From Paenibacillus whitsoniae (GTDB lineage: Bacteria; Bacillota; Bacilli; Paenibacillales; NBRC-103111), in assembly GCF_003955665.1 (NCBI RefSeq), contig NZ_RXHU01000013.1, positions 1 through 64,000 of the forward strand: a stretch of 64,000 nt of DNA, read 5' to 3'. Shown here piece after piece: positions 37,332 through 44,885 of this stretch. A program made the translations under genes and the position numbers. How positions within the stretch are numbered: position 1 is the stretch's first letter; every line of letters begins with the position of its first letter. The notes below the pieces were generated by a model. The model was given only the letters and a program-made list of their open reading frames with translations. It was not told where the DNA came from and did no database searches.

Positions 37332-37441
37332 GCATCCATCCCTCGCAATTTTCGCTTTTGTAGTGTCATTCTAGCATGTGGGCTGGTGAATGGCGATTCA
37401 TTTATTTTTGAGGAATTAAACAAAACTTAAACTTCTTGAAG

Positions 37442-37447
37442 TATAAT
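37442..37447 (+). promoter_or_regulatory. -10 box of the peptide gene promoter
   Basis: A perfect TATAAT lies 28 bases before the peptide ATG. The best -35 candidates (TTAAAC at 37416, CTTAAA at 37426) are badly spaced, so an activator may be required. The 143-base region 37332-37474 also has to hold the divergent promoter of the isomerase-exporter operon. Confidence 0.6.
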
Positions 37448-37474
37448 CTGGCCATTATGAGAGGGGGGTTAGAC

Positions 37475-37633
37475 ATGGCTGAAAATACGGAAAAGAAACT
37501 GGATCAGGTGGAATCTGTCGAATTGACTGACTTGTCAGAAGAGTTGTCCGAGCAGCAGCTTAAAGATGTGCAAGGTGGAGATTTGCACACAGGCACAAAA
37601 CCTATCATCAAGAAAGTAACAATTCGTCCGTAA
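37475..37633 (+). CDS. Double-glycine leader peptide precursor, 52 residues
   Basis: The product begins MAENTEKK and has an acidic helical leader, with LSEELSEQQLKDVQGG ending at Gly34-Gly35. This matches the class of double-glycine leaders cut by C39 peptidases: hydrophobic residues at -4, -7 and -12, Glu/Asp in between, GG at the end. Cleavage would free a 17-residue basic core, DLHTGTKPIIKKVTIRP, without Cys; Thr is the only dehydratable residue. No modification enzyme is near. The ATG at 37475 has GAGGGGGG close upstream; an upstream in-frame start (37436) would lie inside the promoter. It is divergent from the exporter operon and followed by a terminator. Confidence 0.87.
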   Translation: MAENTEKKLDQVESVELTDLSEELSEQQLKDVQGGDLHTGTKPIIKKVTIRP

Positions 37634-37645
37634 TCTGGCCAAAGT

Positions 37646-37685
37646 AAAGCCCCGCGCCTTTTTAGAAAAGAGGCCGGGGCTTTTT
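37646..37685. terminator. Terminator after the peptide gene
   Basis: AAAGCCCCG (37646-37654) pairs with CGGGGCTTT at 37675-37683 with five Ts following. It also stands at the 3' end of the convergent response-regulator gene, and could serve both. Confidence 0.85.
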
Positions 37686-37701
37686 CAGCATGTCAATACG
37701 T

Positions 37702-38403
37702 TTATCCTTGCAGTCCGCCGAACTTGTATCCAAAGCCGCGGATCGTCTTGATGTAAACGGGATGTGCGGGGTCTTTTTCGATCTTCTTGCGAAGATTGTG
37801 AATGTGAACCATCACTGTGCGCTCATCGCTGATGCCGTCAAGGCCCCAAATCCGCTCGTAAATTTGGTTAACGCTGAACACTTGCGAAGGTCGCTCCAGC
37901 AGCATGAGCAGCAGTTGAAGCTCTTTGGCCGGAAGCGCAATCGGCTTGTTATCCACAAGGACCTCCAGCTGATTTTTGTGGACAGCCAGCCAGCTGTCCT
38001 TCCATACGTCGCCGCCGCTGTGTTCGGAGGCGGTCGCCGTACGGTAACGACGAAGTCCGGCTTGCACCCTGGCCACAAGCACTTCCGGTTCGAACGGTTT
38101 TGTCACATAATCGTCGCCGCCGATCTGAAGCCCTGCGATAATATCCTGCGGTTCCTTCTTGCTGGTCAAGAAAATGACGGGAAGGTCGGAGTGTCTGCGA
38201 ATCTGCTTTACAAACTGCATGCCGTCCATCCCCGGCAGCATAATGTCCGAAACAACCAGGTGATACACCGATTGCTGGAAAAGCGCCAGCGCTTGCTCCG
38301 CATGCATAGCGACGTCAACGCGCATGCCTTCATTTCGTAAATAAATGGCGACAAGATCACAGATGTCCGGGTCGTCTTCAACGAGCAGAATGCGTGTGTC
38401 CAT
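37702..38403 (-). CDS. OmpR-family response regulator
   Basis: A 233-residue DNA-binding regulator. The receiver domain (1-117) has the acidic pocket EDD at 10-12, phosphorylation site Asp53 (VSDIMLPGMDG) and Lys102 (TKPF). The winged-helix effector domain (about 135-230) has the usual EL..LL..L and RTVMVHIHNLRKKI. The ATG at 38403 lies behind AAGGAG and overlaps the end of the kinase gene by 26 bases. Its position, convergent with the peptide gene and close to the exporter operon, makes that module a plausible target; direct evidence is lacking. Confidence 0.95.
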   Translation of the reverse strand: MDTRILLVEDDPDICDLVAIYLRNEGMRVDVAMHAEQALALFQQSVYHLVVSDIMLPGMDGMQFVKQIRRHSDLPVIFLTSKKEPQDIIAGLQIGGDDYVTKPFEPEVLVARVQAGLRRYRTATASEHSGGDVWKDSWLAVHKNQLEVLVDNKPIALPAKELQLLLMLLERPSQVFSVNQIYERIWGLDGISDERTVMVHIHNLRKKIEKDPAHPVYIKTIRGFGYKFGGLQG

Positions 38404-40534
38404 GTGCGTCTCCTTCCTTACCTTCATTAGAATCGTCGGTGATTGCCTCAAATGCGGCCGGAAATTTGATGTAAAAATCGCTTCCTACACCTAGCGTACT
38501 GTTCACACGAATTTCGCCGCCATGTCGAGCCACAATTTCCTGGCAAATCGCGAGCCCAAGTCCGCTTCCAGCAGCGTTGTTACTTCCGGGAACCCGGTAA
38601 CGATGCTTGAAGATATGCGGCAATTCGGCTTCAGGGATGCCGATGCCGGAATCGCTCACATGGATGATCGCGTGCCCTTGCTCATGATCGTCATAGCCTG
38701 ATTGAAATTCGGCCCATACGCGGACAGCCCCATTGCCCGGTGTGTATTTGACGGCATTTGAAATCAGATTGGCAAATACTCGTTCAAAGCGAAACCGGTC
38801 CAGCCGGACGACCAGCTCCTTGCTCGGTGGGGTTGTGAAGCCCGGCTCCTCCCAAGTCAAGGTCATGTGCTGTGCGGCGGTTTCCGGGGCATAGCGATGC
38901 GTTAGTTGGTGCAAGAAAGGCAGCAAAGGGACTTTTGTTAGCTGCAGTTGAACTTCCCCCGTTCTTAAATTGCTGAGTTCAATGACATTGTCAATCAGCC
39001 GCTCAAGCATCAAGCTGCGCTCGTAGATTCGCCCTGCATAGGTGGGCGCCTCTTCCCGGGGAATGACCCCAGCTTTAATCCCTTTCGATAAACCTTTGAT
39101 CGCTGTAATCGGCGTGGACAAGTCATGGTACACTTCGGCTAGCAGTGTACTGCGTGCAAGTTCGATGCGGCCTAGCTCCTGATTGCCCTGCTCCAGTTGG
39201 AGGTTCAACGCTTGCAGAGAGGAGGTGCGCTGTTTAATCGTCGCTTCTTGCGATGCAATGACTTGATCGAGTTTGTTCGAAAGCAGCTCCGACTGAGTAA
39301 CCGCCCTTGTAAACAACAAGGATAAATTCAGCAATTGCGTGAGCAGGAAGAAGAGTAGTCCGAAGGATACGAGCCCGCCGAACCGGAGATACCCGACATA
39401 GTACAGGATCTCCTCAATAACAGCGGCAAAAAATACGATAAAGCCAATCATATTCGTTCGCGAGCCTGTTCTTCGACGCAAAGCGGCACGCAGGTAGACG
39501 TACATCGCATAGAGGAAAACGGGAAGCAGCAGCATGATAACGTAGGGAACCATATATTGCGTATATATTTTGGCAGGTGTCACTAGCACAAATACGGCAA
39601 ACCCGCTTAAAGCGACAGTGGAAAGAGGCAAGCTGCGGCGGATCGCTTCTTCGGGATACTGCTTATTCACAAAAGCAGCTAAGCTAAGGATCGTGGCAAT
39701 TTCGGACAAGTACTCCAGCTTCACGCCCCATTCCCAGGACAGCCATGGGAACAGCACATAAGCGTAGGATTCTCCAAGCAGCGATGACCTCAAGCAAATC
39801 GCCAGGCAGATGACGCCGAACCATAAAGCGGCACGGTCTTGTTTGCGGGCAAGATACAGGAAGGTGGAGAACACGGCCATCAGCAGCAAGCAGCCGGTAA
39901 TCAAGGTCCAAATCATGACCTTCCCCCGATGCTTGGAAGCGATGACTTCTGCGTCGCCAAGATGAATACTTTCCCAGAGCCCGCCCGTTCTTTGAGCAAA
40001 ATTGGATACCTGGATGACAATCTCATTGTCCCCGCTGTGGGGCACGAAGAACTGCACCTTGGGGTAGCTTCTTGCAACCATAAGGGAGGCATCTGTACCG
40101 ACGATGCCGTTGCCGTTCAATTCTTGGCCATTGACCCAGAGACGATATGCGGAAGCTACATTGTTCACATACAATCCGAGCGGCTGCTGCGCAGCCTCTT
40201 GGGATAATGTAAATATCATTCGATACGTCGCATACCCCTCATTGGATAAAACTTGTCCGTTCATCGTGTAAGACTTCCACTGGGCTGGGATGGAAACCGT
40301 CAATGCGTTTAACTGGGGAGCGTTTGCAATACGCTCCGGAGTAAGCAGTTGCTGCCAATACAAAGTCCAGGGCCCGTTCAGGTCGACAATTTCGCCTTCC
40401 CGCGGCTGCCATTGCCGCAAGTCTTTTTTTGACGTGAGCGTGGGGGTTGCCGCCCCTGCTTCCGCGGCCCAAGCTGCAACTGCCGTGCTGTAGCATAAGA
40501 GGAGGCTGAACAGCAAGCTTGCGAGAATTCTCAT
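38378..40534 (-). CDS. 7TMR-DISM sensor histidine kinase
   Basis: A 718-residue membrane sensor. It has a signal peptide (1-24), an extracytoplasmic jelly-roll domain (about 30-200: YVNNVASAYRLWVNGQEL is typical of a galactose-binding-like fold), seven membrane helices (205-410), a coiled coil (415-460), HisKA with His470 (EVYHDLSTPITAIKG) and HATPase (NLISNAVKYTPGNG, DSGIGIP, GSGLGLAIC). The DISM layout usually means that a small ligand such as a carbohydrate is sensed outside the cell. GGAGGAG is close before the ATG. It is first in a two-gene operon with the response regulator. Confidence 0.95.
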   Translation of the reverse strand: MRILASLLFSLLLCYSTAVAAWAAEAGAATPTLTSKKDLRQWQPREGEIVDLNGPWTLYWQQLLTPERIANAPQLNALTVSIPAQWKSYTMNGQVLSNEGYATYRMIFTLSQEAAQQPLGLYVNNVASAYRLWVNGQELNGNGIVGTDASLMVARSYPKVQFFVPHSGDNEIVIQVSNFAQRTGGLWESIHLGDAEVIASKHRGKVMIWTLITGCLLLMAVFSTFLYLARKQDRAALWFGVICLAICLRSSLLGESYAYVLFPWLSWEWGVKLEYLSEIATILSLAAFVNKQYPEEAIRRSLPLSTVALSGFAVFVLVTPAKIYTQYMVPYVIMLLLPVFLYAMYVYLRAALRRRTGSRTNMIGFIVFFAAVIEEILYYVGYLRFGGLVSFGLLFFLLTQLLNLSLLFTRAVTQSELLSNKLDQVIASQEATIKQRTSSLQALNLQLEQGNQELGRIELARSTLLAEVYHDLSTPITAIKGLSKGIKAGVIPREEAPTYAGRIYERSLMLERLIDNVIELSNLRTGEVQLQLTKVPLLPFLHQLTHRYAPETAAQHMTLTWEEPGFTTPPSKELVVRLDRFRFERVFANLISNAVKYTPGNGAVRVWAEFQSGYDDHEQGHAIIHVSDSGIGIPEAELPHIFKHRYRVPGSNNAAGSGLGLAICQEIVARHGGEIRVNSTLGVGSDFYIKFPAAFEAITDDSNEGKEGDAHGHTHSAR

Positions 40535-40706
40535 TTGTCTCCTCCGAATGGTCTAGTATTCAATGTGTATTATCTGAGAAGTTGGGAGAGATTTCAAGGG
40601 GAGAGTTGGGCCGAAGAATCAAACGTGAAGCCAAGAGGAGTATCGGCGGATAGAGGAAAGTTGAGGCTTGCGAGCGTGGATTGTAAGAGTAACTGAACAG
40701 GGTGGT

Positions 40707-40738
40707 AAGCCGGAACGCATGAGGGTGTGGTCCGGCTT
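40707..40738. other. Stem-loop beside the cyclase gene end
   Basis: AAGCCGGA (40707-40714) and TCCGGCTT (40731-40738) form a perfect 8-bp stem. The T-rich tail (GTTTGTTCTT) is on the forward strand, though the adjacent cyclase gene, ending at 40747, is on the reverse strand. It may still end or stabilise that transcript. The remainder of 40535-40746 shows no gene. Confidence 0.5.
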
Positions 40739-40746
40739 GTTTGTTC

Positions 40747-41544
40747 TTAAAGGATCTGGATTTGAGCTTGCATTTCGGGAGAAAGGCTATTGATTTCCGA
40801 TTTTAATACATACACCAATTCTTCATTGCCTTTAATCCCGCGAACTTCAATTTTGATCATTTGATATTTTTTAAATACATTCTCAGCGAAGAAATCCTTG
40901 TCAAACCCCCGGGCAGAGAAAGCGAAGGTAAAATTTGGTGGGACTTTTTGAAGCCGTGATGCAATGTTGATGGATGGACCAACATAGTCATTGCCGTCGC
41001 CTAACTGGACAATAGATCCTCTTGCGATACCGCAACGCAGTTTTTCTGGAACATTGACAAACTTTTTGTTAATTATTGGTAAAAAATCTTTTACATAAGA
41101 TTGTGTAACATTTTTTAAAATACAAACAACGTTCCCCATTTCGGTCTCGGACATGCCATCCGTATCCCAAATCATAAGTAGCCCGTCACCTAAAAATTTA
41201 CAAAAAATTGGAAGTCTAGAGTATAAAGGCGTTTTTCCTTCAAATGCGTTTTCTATTTTTACAATAAGATGTTCTTGAGCGATTTTTTCTAAGATCCAAC
41301 TTAGAAATTCCTTTAAAAATCTGGGAACAACCAAGTGTGGTTCCATTTGATTGCAGAAGTTTGTAAATCCATCTAAATCAAAGACCGCGGATATGGCCTC
41401 GACTCGTTTCCCGCCTGTATTGAGATTTCCTAAACTTAACAGATCTGAATTAAATGTAGCGAAATCTTCATTGCTTACAACAATAGCCCCAGTACCATCT
41501 TTACCAGGATAGCTCAAACTTTCAAAAGGAATATTGATCTTCAT
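40747..41544 (-). CDS. Class III nucleotide cyclase homology domain protein (adenylate-cyclase-like)
   Basis: A 265-residue soluble protein made almost only of a class III cyclase domain. The catalytic set appears complete: metal aspartates Asp56 (VFDLDGFT) and Asp120 (KFLGDG), the adenine pair Lys116 and Asp186 (NDYVG), and the transition-state pair Asn193/Arg197 (INIASR). Thus a purine, probably ATP, would be the substrate by analogy; Pycsar-type pyrimidine cyclases share this fold and cannot be ruled out. The gene is clearly AT-richer than its neighbours, a sign of recent gain. No effector of the Pycsar or CBASS kind is adjacent. GAGG lies ten bases before the ATG. Confidence 0.82.
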   Translation of the reverse strand: MKINIPFESLSYPGKDGTGAIVVSNEDFATFNSDLLSLGNLNTGGKRVEAISAVFDLDGFTNFCNQMEPHLVVPRFLKEFLSWILEKIAQEHLIVKIENAFEGKTPLYSRLPIFCKFLGDGLLMIWDTDGMSETEMGNVVCILKNVTQSYVKDFLPIINKKFVNVPEKLRCGIARGSIVQLGDGNDYVGPSINIASRLQKVPPNFTFAFSARGFDKDFFAENVFKKYQMIKIEVRGIKGNEELVYVLKSEINSLSPEMQAQIQIL

Positions 41545-41804
41545 ATAAAGTCAGCCTCTATCTCTATGAATAAATTAGTAGAACATTCGATATTTTAACA
41601 GATTTTTCAAGAATAATCGAGAATTTTCAGCAGCGTTACATGCGCCGACGATTTTTAATGCCGGACAGATTTTTTTTATACAGTCCGTCTTTTCTTACGA
41701 AAGTACAACGGAAGTGAAAAGAAGGAAGTAGGCAAGCTCTGCGCTTGAATATACAATGATTCAGAATCCGTTTGGAAAAAATTCTGAAAGTGGAGGAAAG
41801 GCAC

Positions 41805-44135
41805 ATGAAAAATCGTTTCGTAAGAGCCATATTCGCGATTACATTCTCATTGCTTCTATTCACATCTCTATCTGCATGGGCAAACGCAGAACAAGCTGCC
41901 ACGATTATCCCCAAACCAGTCACCTATACAACCGGCTCCAGTACCTTTACTTTAACGAGCAGCACGTCCATATACGTCCAAGGTACCAACGCAGCTCAAA
42001 CCGATGAAATATACAAGATCGGTCAATACTTGGCAGGCAAATTAAGTCCAGCCACCGGCTTTGCCTTCAATGTGGTGAAATCGAGCACGCCTCCTGCGGG
42101 GAGCATCTATCTAACCACGATAGGCGGAAACGCCGCTTCAGGCCAAGAAGGCTATACGCTGAATACGTCAATAAGTGGTGTGAACCTAACGGCGTATACC
42201 CCGGAAGGGCTCTTCAGAGGCATCCAAACCTTGCGTCAAATGCTTCCCCCTGACATTGAGAAGAGCAGTCTAGTGACAGGCGTTCCTTGGATTATTCAAC
42301 AGGCTGCGATTACCGATGCGCCCACTTATCCGTGGCGTGGCCATATGCTTGATGTTGCCAGACACTTTTTTACAGTTGATAATGTCAAGCGCGTAATTGA
42401 TCTTATGGCTCAGTACAAAATGAACATCTTACATCTCCATCTTACCGACGACCAAGGTTGGCGAATTCAAATTAATTCCTGGCCGGATTTGGCTACGATC
42501 GGCGGCAGCACGCAAGTTGGCGGCGGTGCAGGCGGCTATTATACGCAGGCACAATATACGGATATCATCAATTACGCCAAAGACCGCTATATCACGGTTG
42601 TTCCCGAAATCGATTTGCCCGGACACGTTAACGCAGCGTTAGCTTCGTACGGCGAGTTGAATCCGGATGGACAGAAGAAATCTTTGTATACCGGAACAAG
42701 CGTAGGCTTCAGTACGTTAATGACCCAAGCGGAAATTACATATACGTTCATTGACGATGTCATAGGTGAGCTTGCCGACATCACGCCTGGACCCTATATT
42801 CATATCGGCGGCGATGAGGCCAGTTCAACCAATCAGGCTGATTATGACTATTTTATCGGCAGAGTGAAAACGATCGTTGCTAATCATGGGAAAACAATGA
42901 TTGGCTGGAATCCAGCCCTTCGTCCGGATTTAGCTACTGCTGGTTCTTTGCTGCAAAATTGGTCGCCTACCGTTGCTACGGATACAGGGATCGATTACAT
43001 TCTCTCCCCTAAAACAAAGGCTTATATGGATTACAAATACGATAGCAGCAATCCGATTGGTCAAACGTTTGCCGGTTACAATCCGACAGATGATGCTTAT
43101 CAGTGGGATCCGACTGATTTCGCTCCCCAAAGCTCAGTCAAGGGCATCGAAGCTCCCTTATGGACAGAAACGATCAGAACGATGGCCGACATTGAATATA
43201 TGAGCTATCCAAGAATACCTGGCCATGCTGAAATAGGCTGGACGCCTAAAAGTATGAGAGATTGGAATGAGTACAAATACCGGCTTGCAGCGCAAGGGCC
43301 GAGAATGACCAATGAGGGCATCCATTATTACCCGGACCCGGTTGTTCCATGGTCCAGTTCGTTGGGGGCAAATATTGCGCTAAACAAACCGGTAACCGCC
43401 TCCTCGACAGAAACAAGTTCGTTCCCTGCGGCTTACGCAGTGGACAGCAGCTCAAACACGCGTTGGTCCAGTCTGCGAACTGATCCGCAATGGCTGCAAG
43501 TGGACTTGGGGGCGACTTACACGATAAACCGCGTGGTCTTGAATTGGGAAGCCGCCTATGGGAAATCTTTTCAAATCCAGGTTTCACCCGATGCTTCAAA
43601 TTGGACCACGATTTATAGCACGACAACGGGTACTGGCGGCATACAGGATTTAACAGGTCTGAGCGGAAGCGGCCGTTACATTCGCATGTACGGTACGGCG
43701 CGCGGTACGCAGTATGGATATTCGCTTTATGACTTCCAGGTTTACGGTGTGCTTACGAGTCTTTCATTAAATCAACCGGTAACCGCTTCGTCGGTAGAAA
43801 CCAGCGCATTTCCCGCGGCCTATGCAGTAGATGGTAATTCGAGCACGCGTTGGTCCAGCTTGCGTACGGATAGCGAATGGATATATGTGGACTTGGGCAG
43901 CTCGAAAAGTGTGAAACAGGTGAAGCTGAACTGGGAAGCGGCTTATGGAAAAGCCTACAAAATACAAGTATCCAACGACGCGGTAAATTGGACGGATGTT
44001 TTTACGACGACGACAGGCGATGGTGGCATGGATGATATATCCTTTACTCCTGTGTCTGCGAGGTATGTGAGAATGGTAGGATCACTGCGGGGTACTGCGT
44101 ATGGGTATTCACTCTGGGATTTTGAAGTGTATTAA
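41805..44135 (+). CDS. Secreted GH20 beta-N-acetylhexosaminidase with two CBM32-like domains
   Basis: A 776-residue exported enzyme that removes GlcNAc/GalNAc from chitin oligomers or glycans. It has a signal peptide (1-28, SAWANA), a GH20b domain (30-170), a GH20 barrel (172-510) with the catalytic pair Asp337-Glu338 (HIGGDEAS) and HLTDDQGWR, then two F5/8-type C (CBM32) domains (about 515-648 and 650-776). The two domains are near copies (PVTASS.ETS.FPAAYAVD and LNWEAAYGK in both), so they arose by recent duplication. The ATG at 41805 lies behind GGAGG. It is divergent from the cyclase; 41545-41804 is AT-rich and without a gene. Confidence 0.95.
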   Translation: MKNRFVRAIFAITFSLLLFTSLSAWANAEQAATIIPKPVTYTTGSSTFTLTSSTSIYVQGTNAAQTDEIYKIGQYLAGKLSPATGFAFNVVKSSTPPAGSIYLTTIGGNAASGQEGYTLNTSISGVNLTAYTPEGLFRGIQTLRQMLPPDIEKSSLVTGVPWIIQQAAITDAPTYPWRGHMLDVARHFFTVDNVKRVIDLMAQYKMNILHLHLTDDQGWRIQINSWPDLATIGGSTQVGGGAGGYYTQAQYTDIINYAKDRYITVVPEIDLPGHVNAALASYGELNPDGQKKSLYTGTSVGFSTLMTQAEITYTFIDDVIGELADITPGPYIHIGGDEASSTNQADYDYFIGRVKTIVANHGKTMIGWNPALRPDLATAGSLLQNWSPTVATDTGIDYILSPKTKAYMDYKYDSSNPIGQTFAGYNPTDDAYQWDPTDFAPQSSVKGIEAPLWTETIRTMADIEYMSYPRIPGHAEIGWTPKSMRDWNEYKYRLAAQGPRMTNEGIHYYPDPVVPWSSSLGANIALNKPVTASSTETSSFPAAYAVDSSSNTRWSSLRTDPQWLQVDLGATYTINRVVLNWEAAYGKSFQIQVSPDASNWTTIYSTTTGTGGIQDLTGLSGSGRYIRMYGTARGTQYGYSLYDFQVYGVLTSLSLNQPVTASSVETSAFPAAYAVDGNSSTRWSSLRTDSEWIYVDLGSSKSVKQVKLNWEAAYGKAYKIQVSNDAVNWTDVFTTTTGDGGMDDISFTPVSARYVRMVGSLRGTAYGYSLWDFEVY

Positions 44136-44211
44136 ATTGTTCATTCAATTTGTTTCGTGAATGGGTGATAATAATTATCATTATTGGTTACACTACGATA
44201 TAGAGAAAGAA

Positions 44212-44234
44212 AAAGAGGCCGGAAGGGCCTCTTT
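44212..44234 (-). terminator. Terminator of the DUF1540 gene
   Basis: AAAGAGGCC (44212-44220) and GGCCTCTTT (44226-44234) form a 9-bp stem with a five-base loop; on the reverse strand TTTTTCTTTC follows. Confidence 0.85.
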
Positions 44235-44244
44235 CCTGGAAGCG

Positions 44245-44403
44245 TTAGATTTTTGGCTCAAACGTTTTACAATCGGTTTCTTCGGAATTTCGGGCTTGGT
44301 TATTATTGTGGCGGTTTACGACATAAATGGAGCTGGCGTTGCATTTGTTGCCGTTCGCCCAGTACTTGCAGGAATTCACTTCGCACAGAACATCTTTGGC
44401 CAT
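44245..44403 (-). CDS. DUF1540 domain protein, 52 residues
   Basis: A small cysteine protein with four Cys at 7, 12, 21 and 45 in the DUF1540 pattern (VLCEVNSCKYWANGNKC, then TDCKTF), a likely metal-binding fold frequent in spore-forming Firmicutes and of unknown role. The ATG at 44403 has an excellent GGAGGTG site. Downstream is a clear terminator. Upstream on the same strand lies a 9-bp inverted repeat at 44432-44460 that could regulate it. A forward-strand frame over the same DNA is only a shadow. Confidence 0.88.
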   Translation of the reverse strand: MAKDVLCEVNSCKYWANGNKCNASSIYVVNRHNNNQARNSEETDCKTFEPKI

Positions 44404-44431
44404 GTCTCTTTCACCTCCTCCTCTAGGAGAA

Positions 44432-44460
44432 CTTTCTGAACATGCGGTCACTTCAGAAAG
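44432..44460. repeat. 9-bp inverted repeat upstream of the DUF1540 gene
   Basis: CTTTCTGAA (44432-44440) pairs perfectly with TTCAGAAAG (44452-44460) around an 11-base loop. No T-run follows on either strand. It lies about 30 bases before the DUF1540 start, and so may be an operator or a leader hairpin. Confidence 0.55.
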
Positions 44461-44587
44461 CTTCCATACCTCCTAGGGTGGGCGAAAGAGGCCTATTTTT
44501 ATACATAGACCTGAACATTTCTTCCCCCTATTCCCATCCTCCGCCAAACTTCATATATATGAAGAGAGCAGTTACTCTTCTGCAAGA

Positions 44588-44821
44588 ATGGATGATGAAG
44601 GCATGGCGAATAAAAATGAGCTTCAAACGTGTGTCCGGTGCGGCTATGTCGCGGACAAAGATGATCGATATTGCATACGCTGCGGCGCACCGCTCAAAAA
44701 TAGATGCACCAAGGAGAAGACGCTGCTGCACAAGGGCTGCTACAAAGTGAACAAGCCGGACGCGAAGTATTGCGCCGATTGCGGGACCGAAACGACGTTC
44801 AGCACGTGGGGATTGTTGTGA
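44588..44821 (+). CDS. Double zinc-ribbon small protein
   Basis: A 77-residue protein with eight cysteines arranged as two four-Cys sites: CVRC (15, 18) with CIRC (29, 32), and Cys40, Cys51 with CADC (62, 65). It belongs to the loose zinc-ribbon group of bacterial proteins; the function is not known. No good ribosome binding site stands before either ATG (44588 or 44603), so the start is uncertain. A long bidirectional stem-loop follows at once. Confidence 0.75.
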   Translation: MDDEGMANKNELQTCVRCGYVADKDDRYCIRCGAPLKNRCTKEKTLLHKGCYKVNKPDAKYCADCGTETTFSTWGLL

Positions 44822-44823
44822 CA

Positions 44824-44885
44824 AAAAGCCTGGAAGAACCGAGGCGCTGCCGATAGGCAGGCGCCTCGCTCATCTTCCAGGCTTT
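44824..44885. terminator. Long bidirectional terminator
   Basis: A 13-bp outer stem (AAAGCCTGGAAGA at 44824-44836, TCTTCCAGGCTTT at 44873-44885) encloses an inner GAGGCGC...GCGCCTC stem. T-rich tails are found on both strands. It separates the convergent zinc-ribbon and GH18 genes. Confidence 0.88.

Noticed and set aside
33400..41800. Insertion sequence or prophage borders around the peptide-export module
   Set aside because: No transposase, integrase, terminal repeat or tRNA-like attachment site could be found; only the cyclase gene differs in composition.
40535..41804. A Pycsar or CBASS defence system around the cyclase
   Set aside because: No TM, TIR, nuclease or phospholipase effector is adjacent; the neighbours are a histidine kinase and a GH20 glycosidase.
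44161..44439. A 92-codon forward frame with a hydrophobic segment, which could look like a small membrane protein
   Set aside because: The reverse-strand DUF1540 gene over the same DNA has a conserved Cys pattern, a strong ribosome binding site and its own terminator; the hydrophobic run is its reverse complement.
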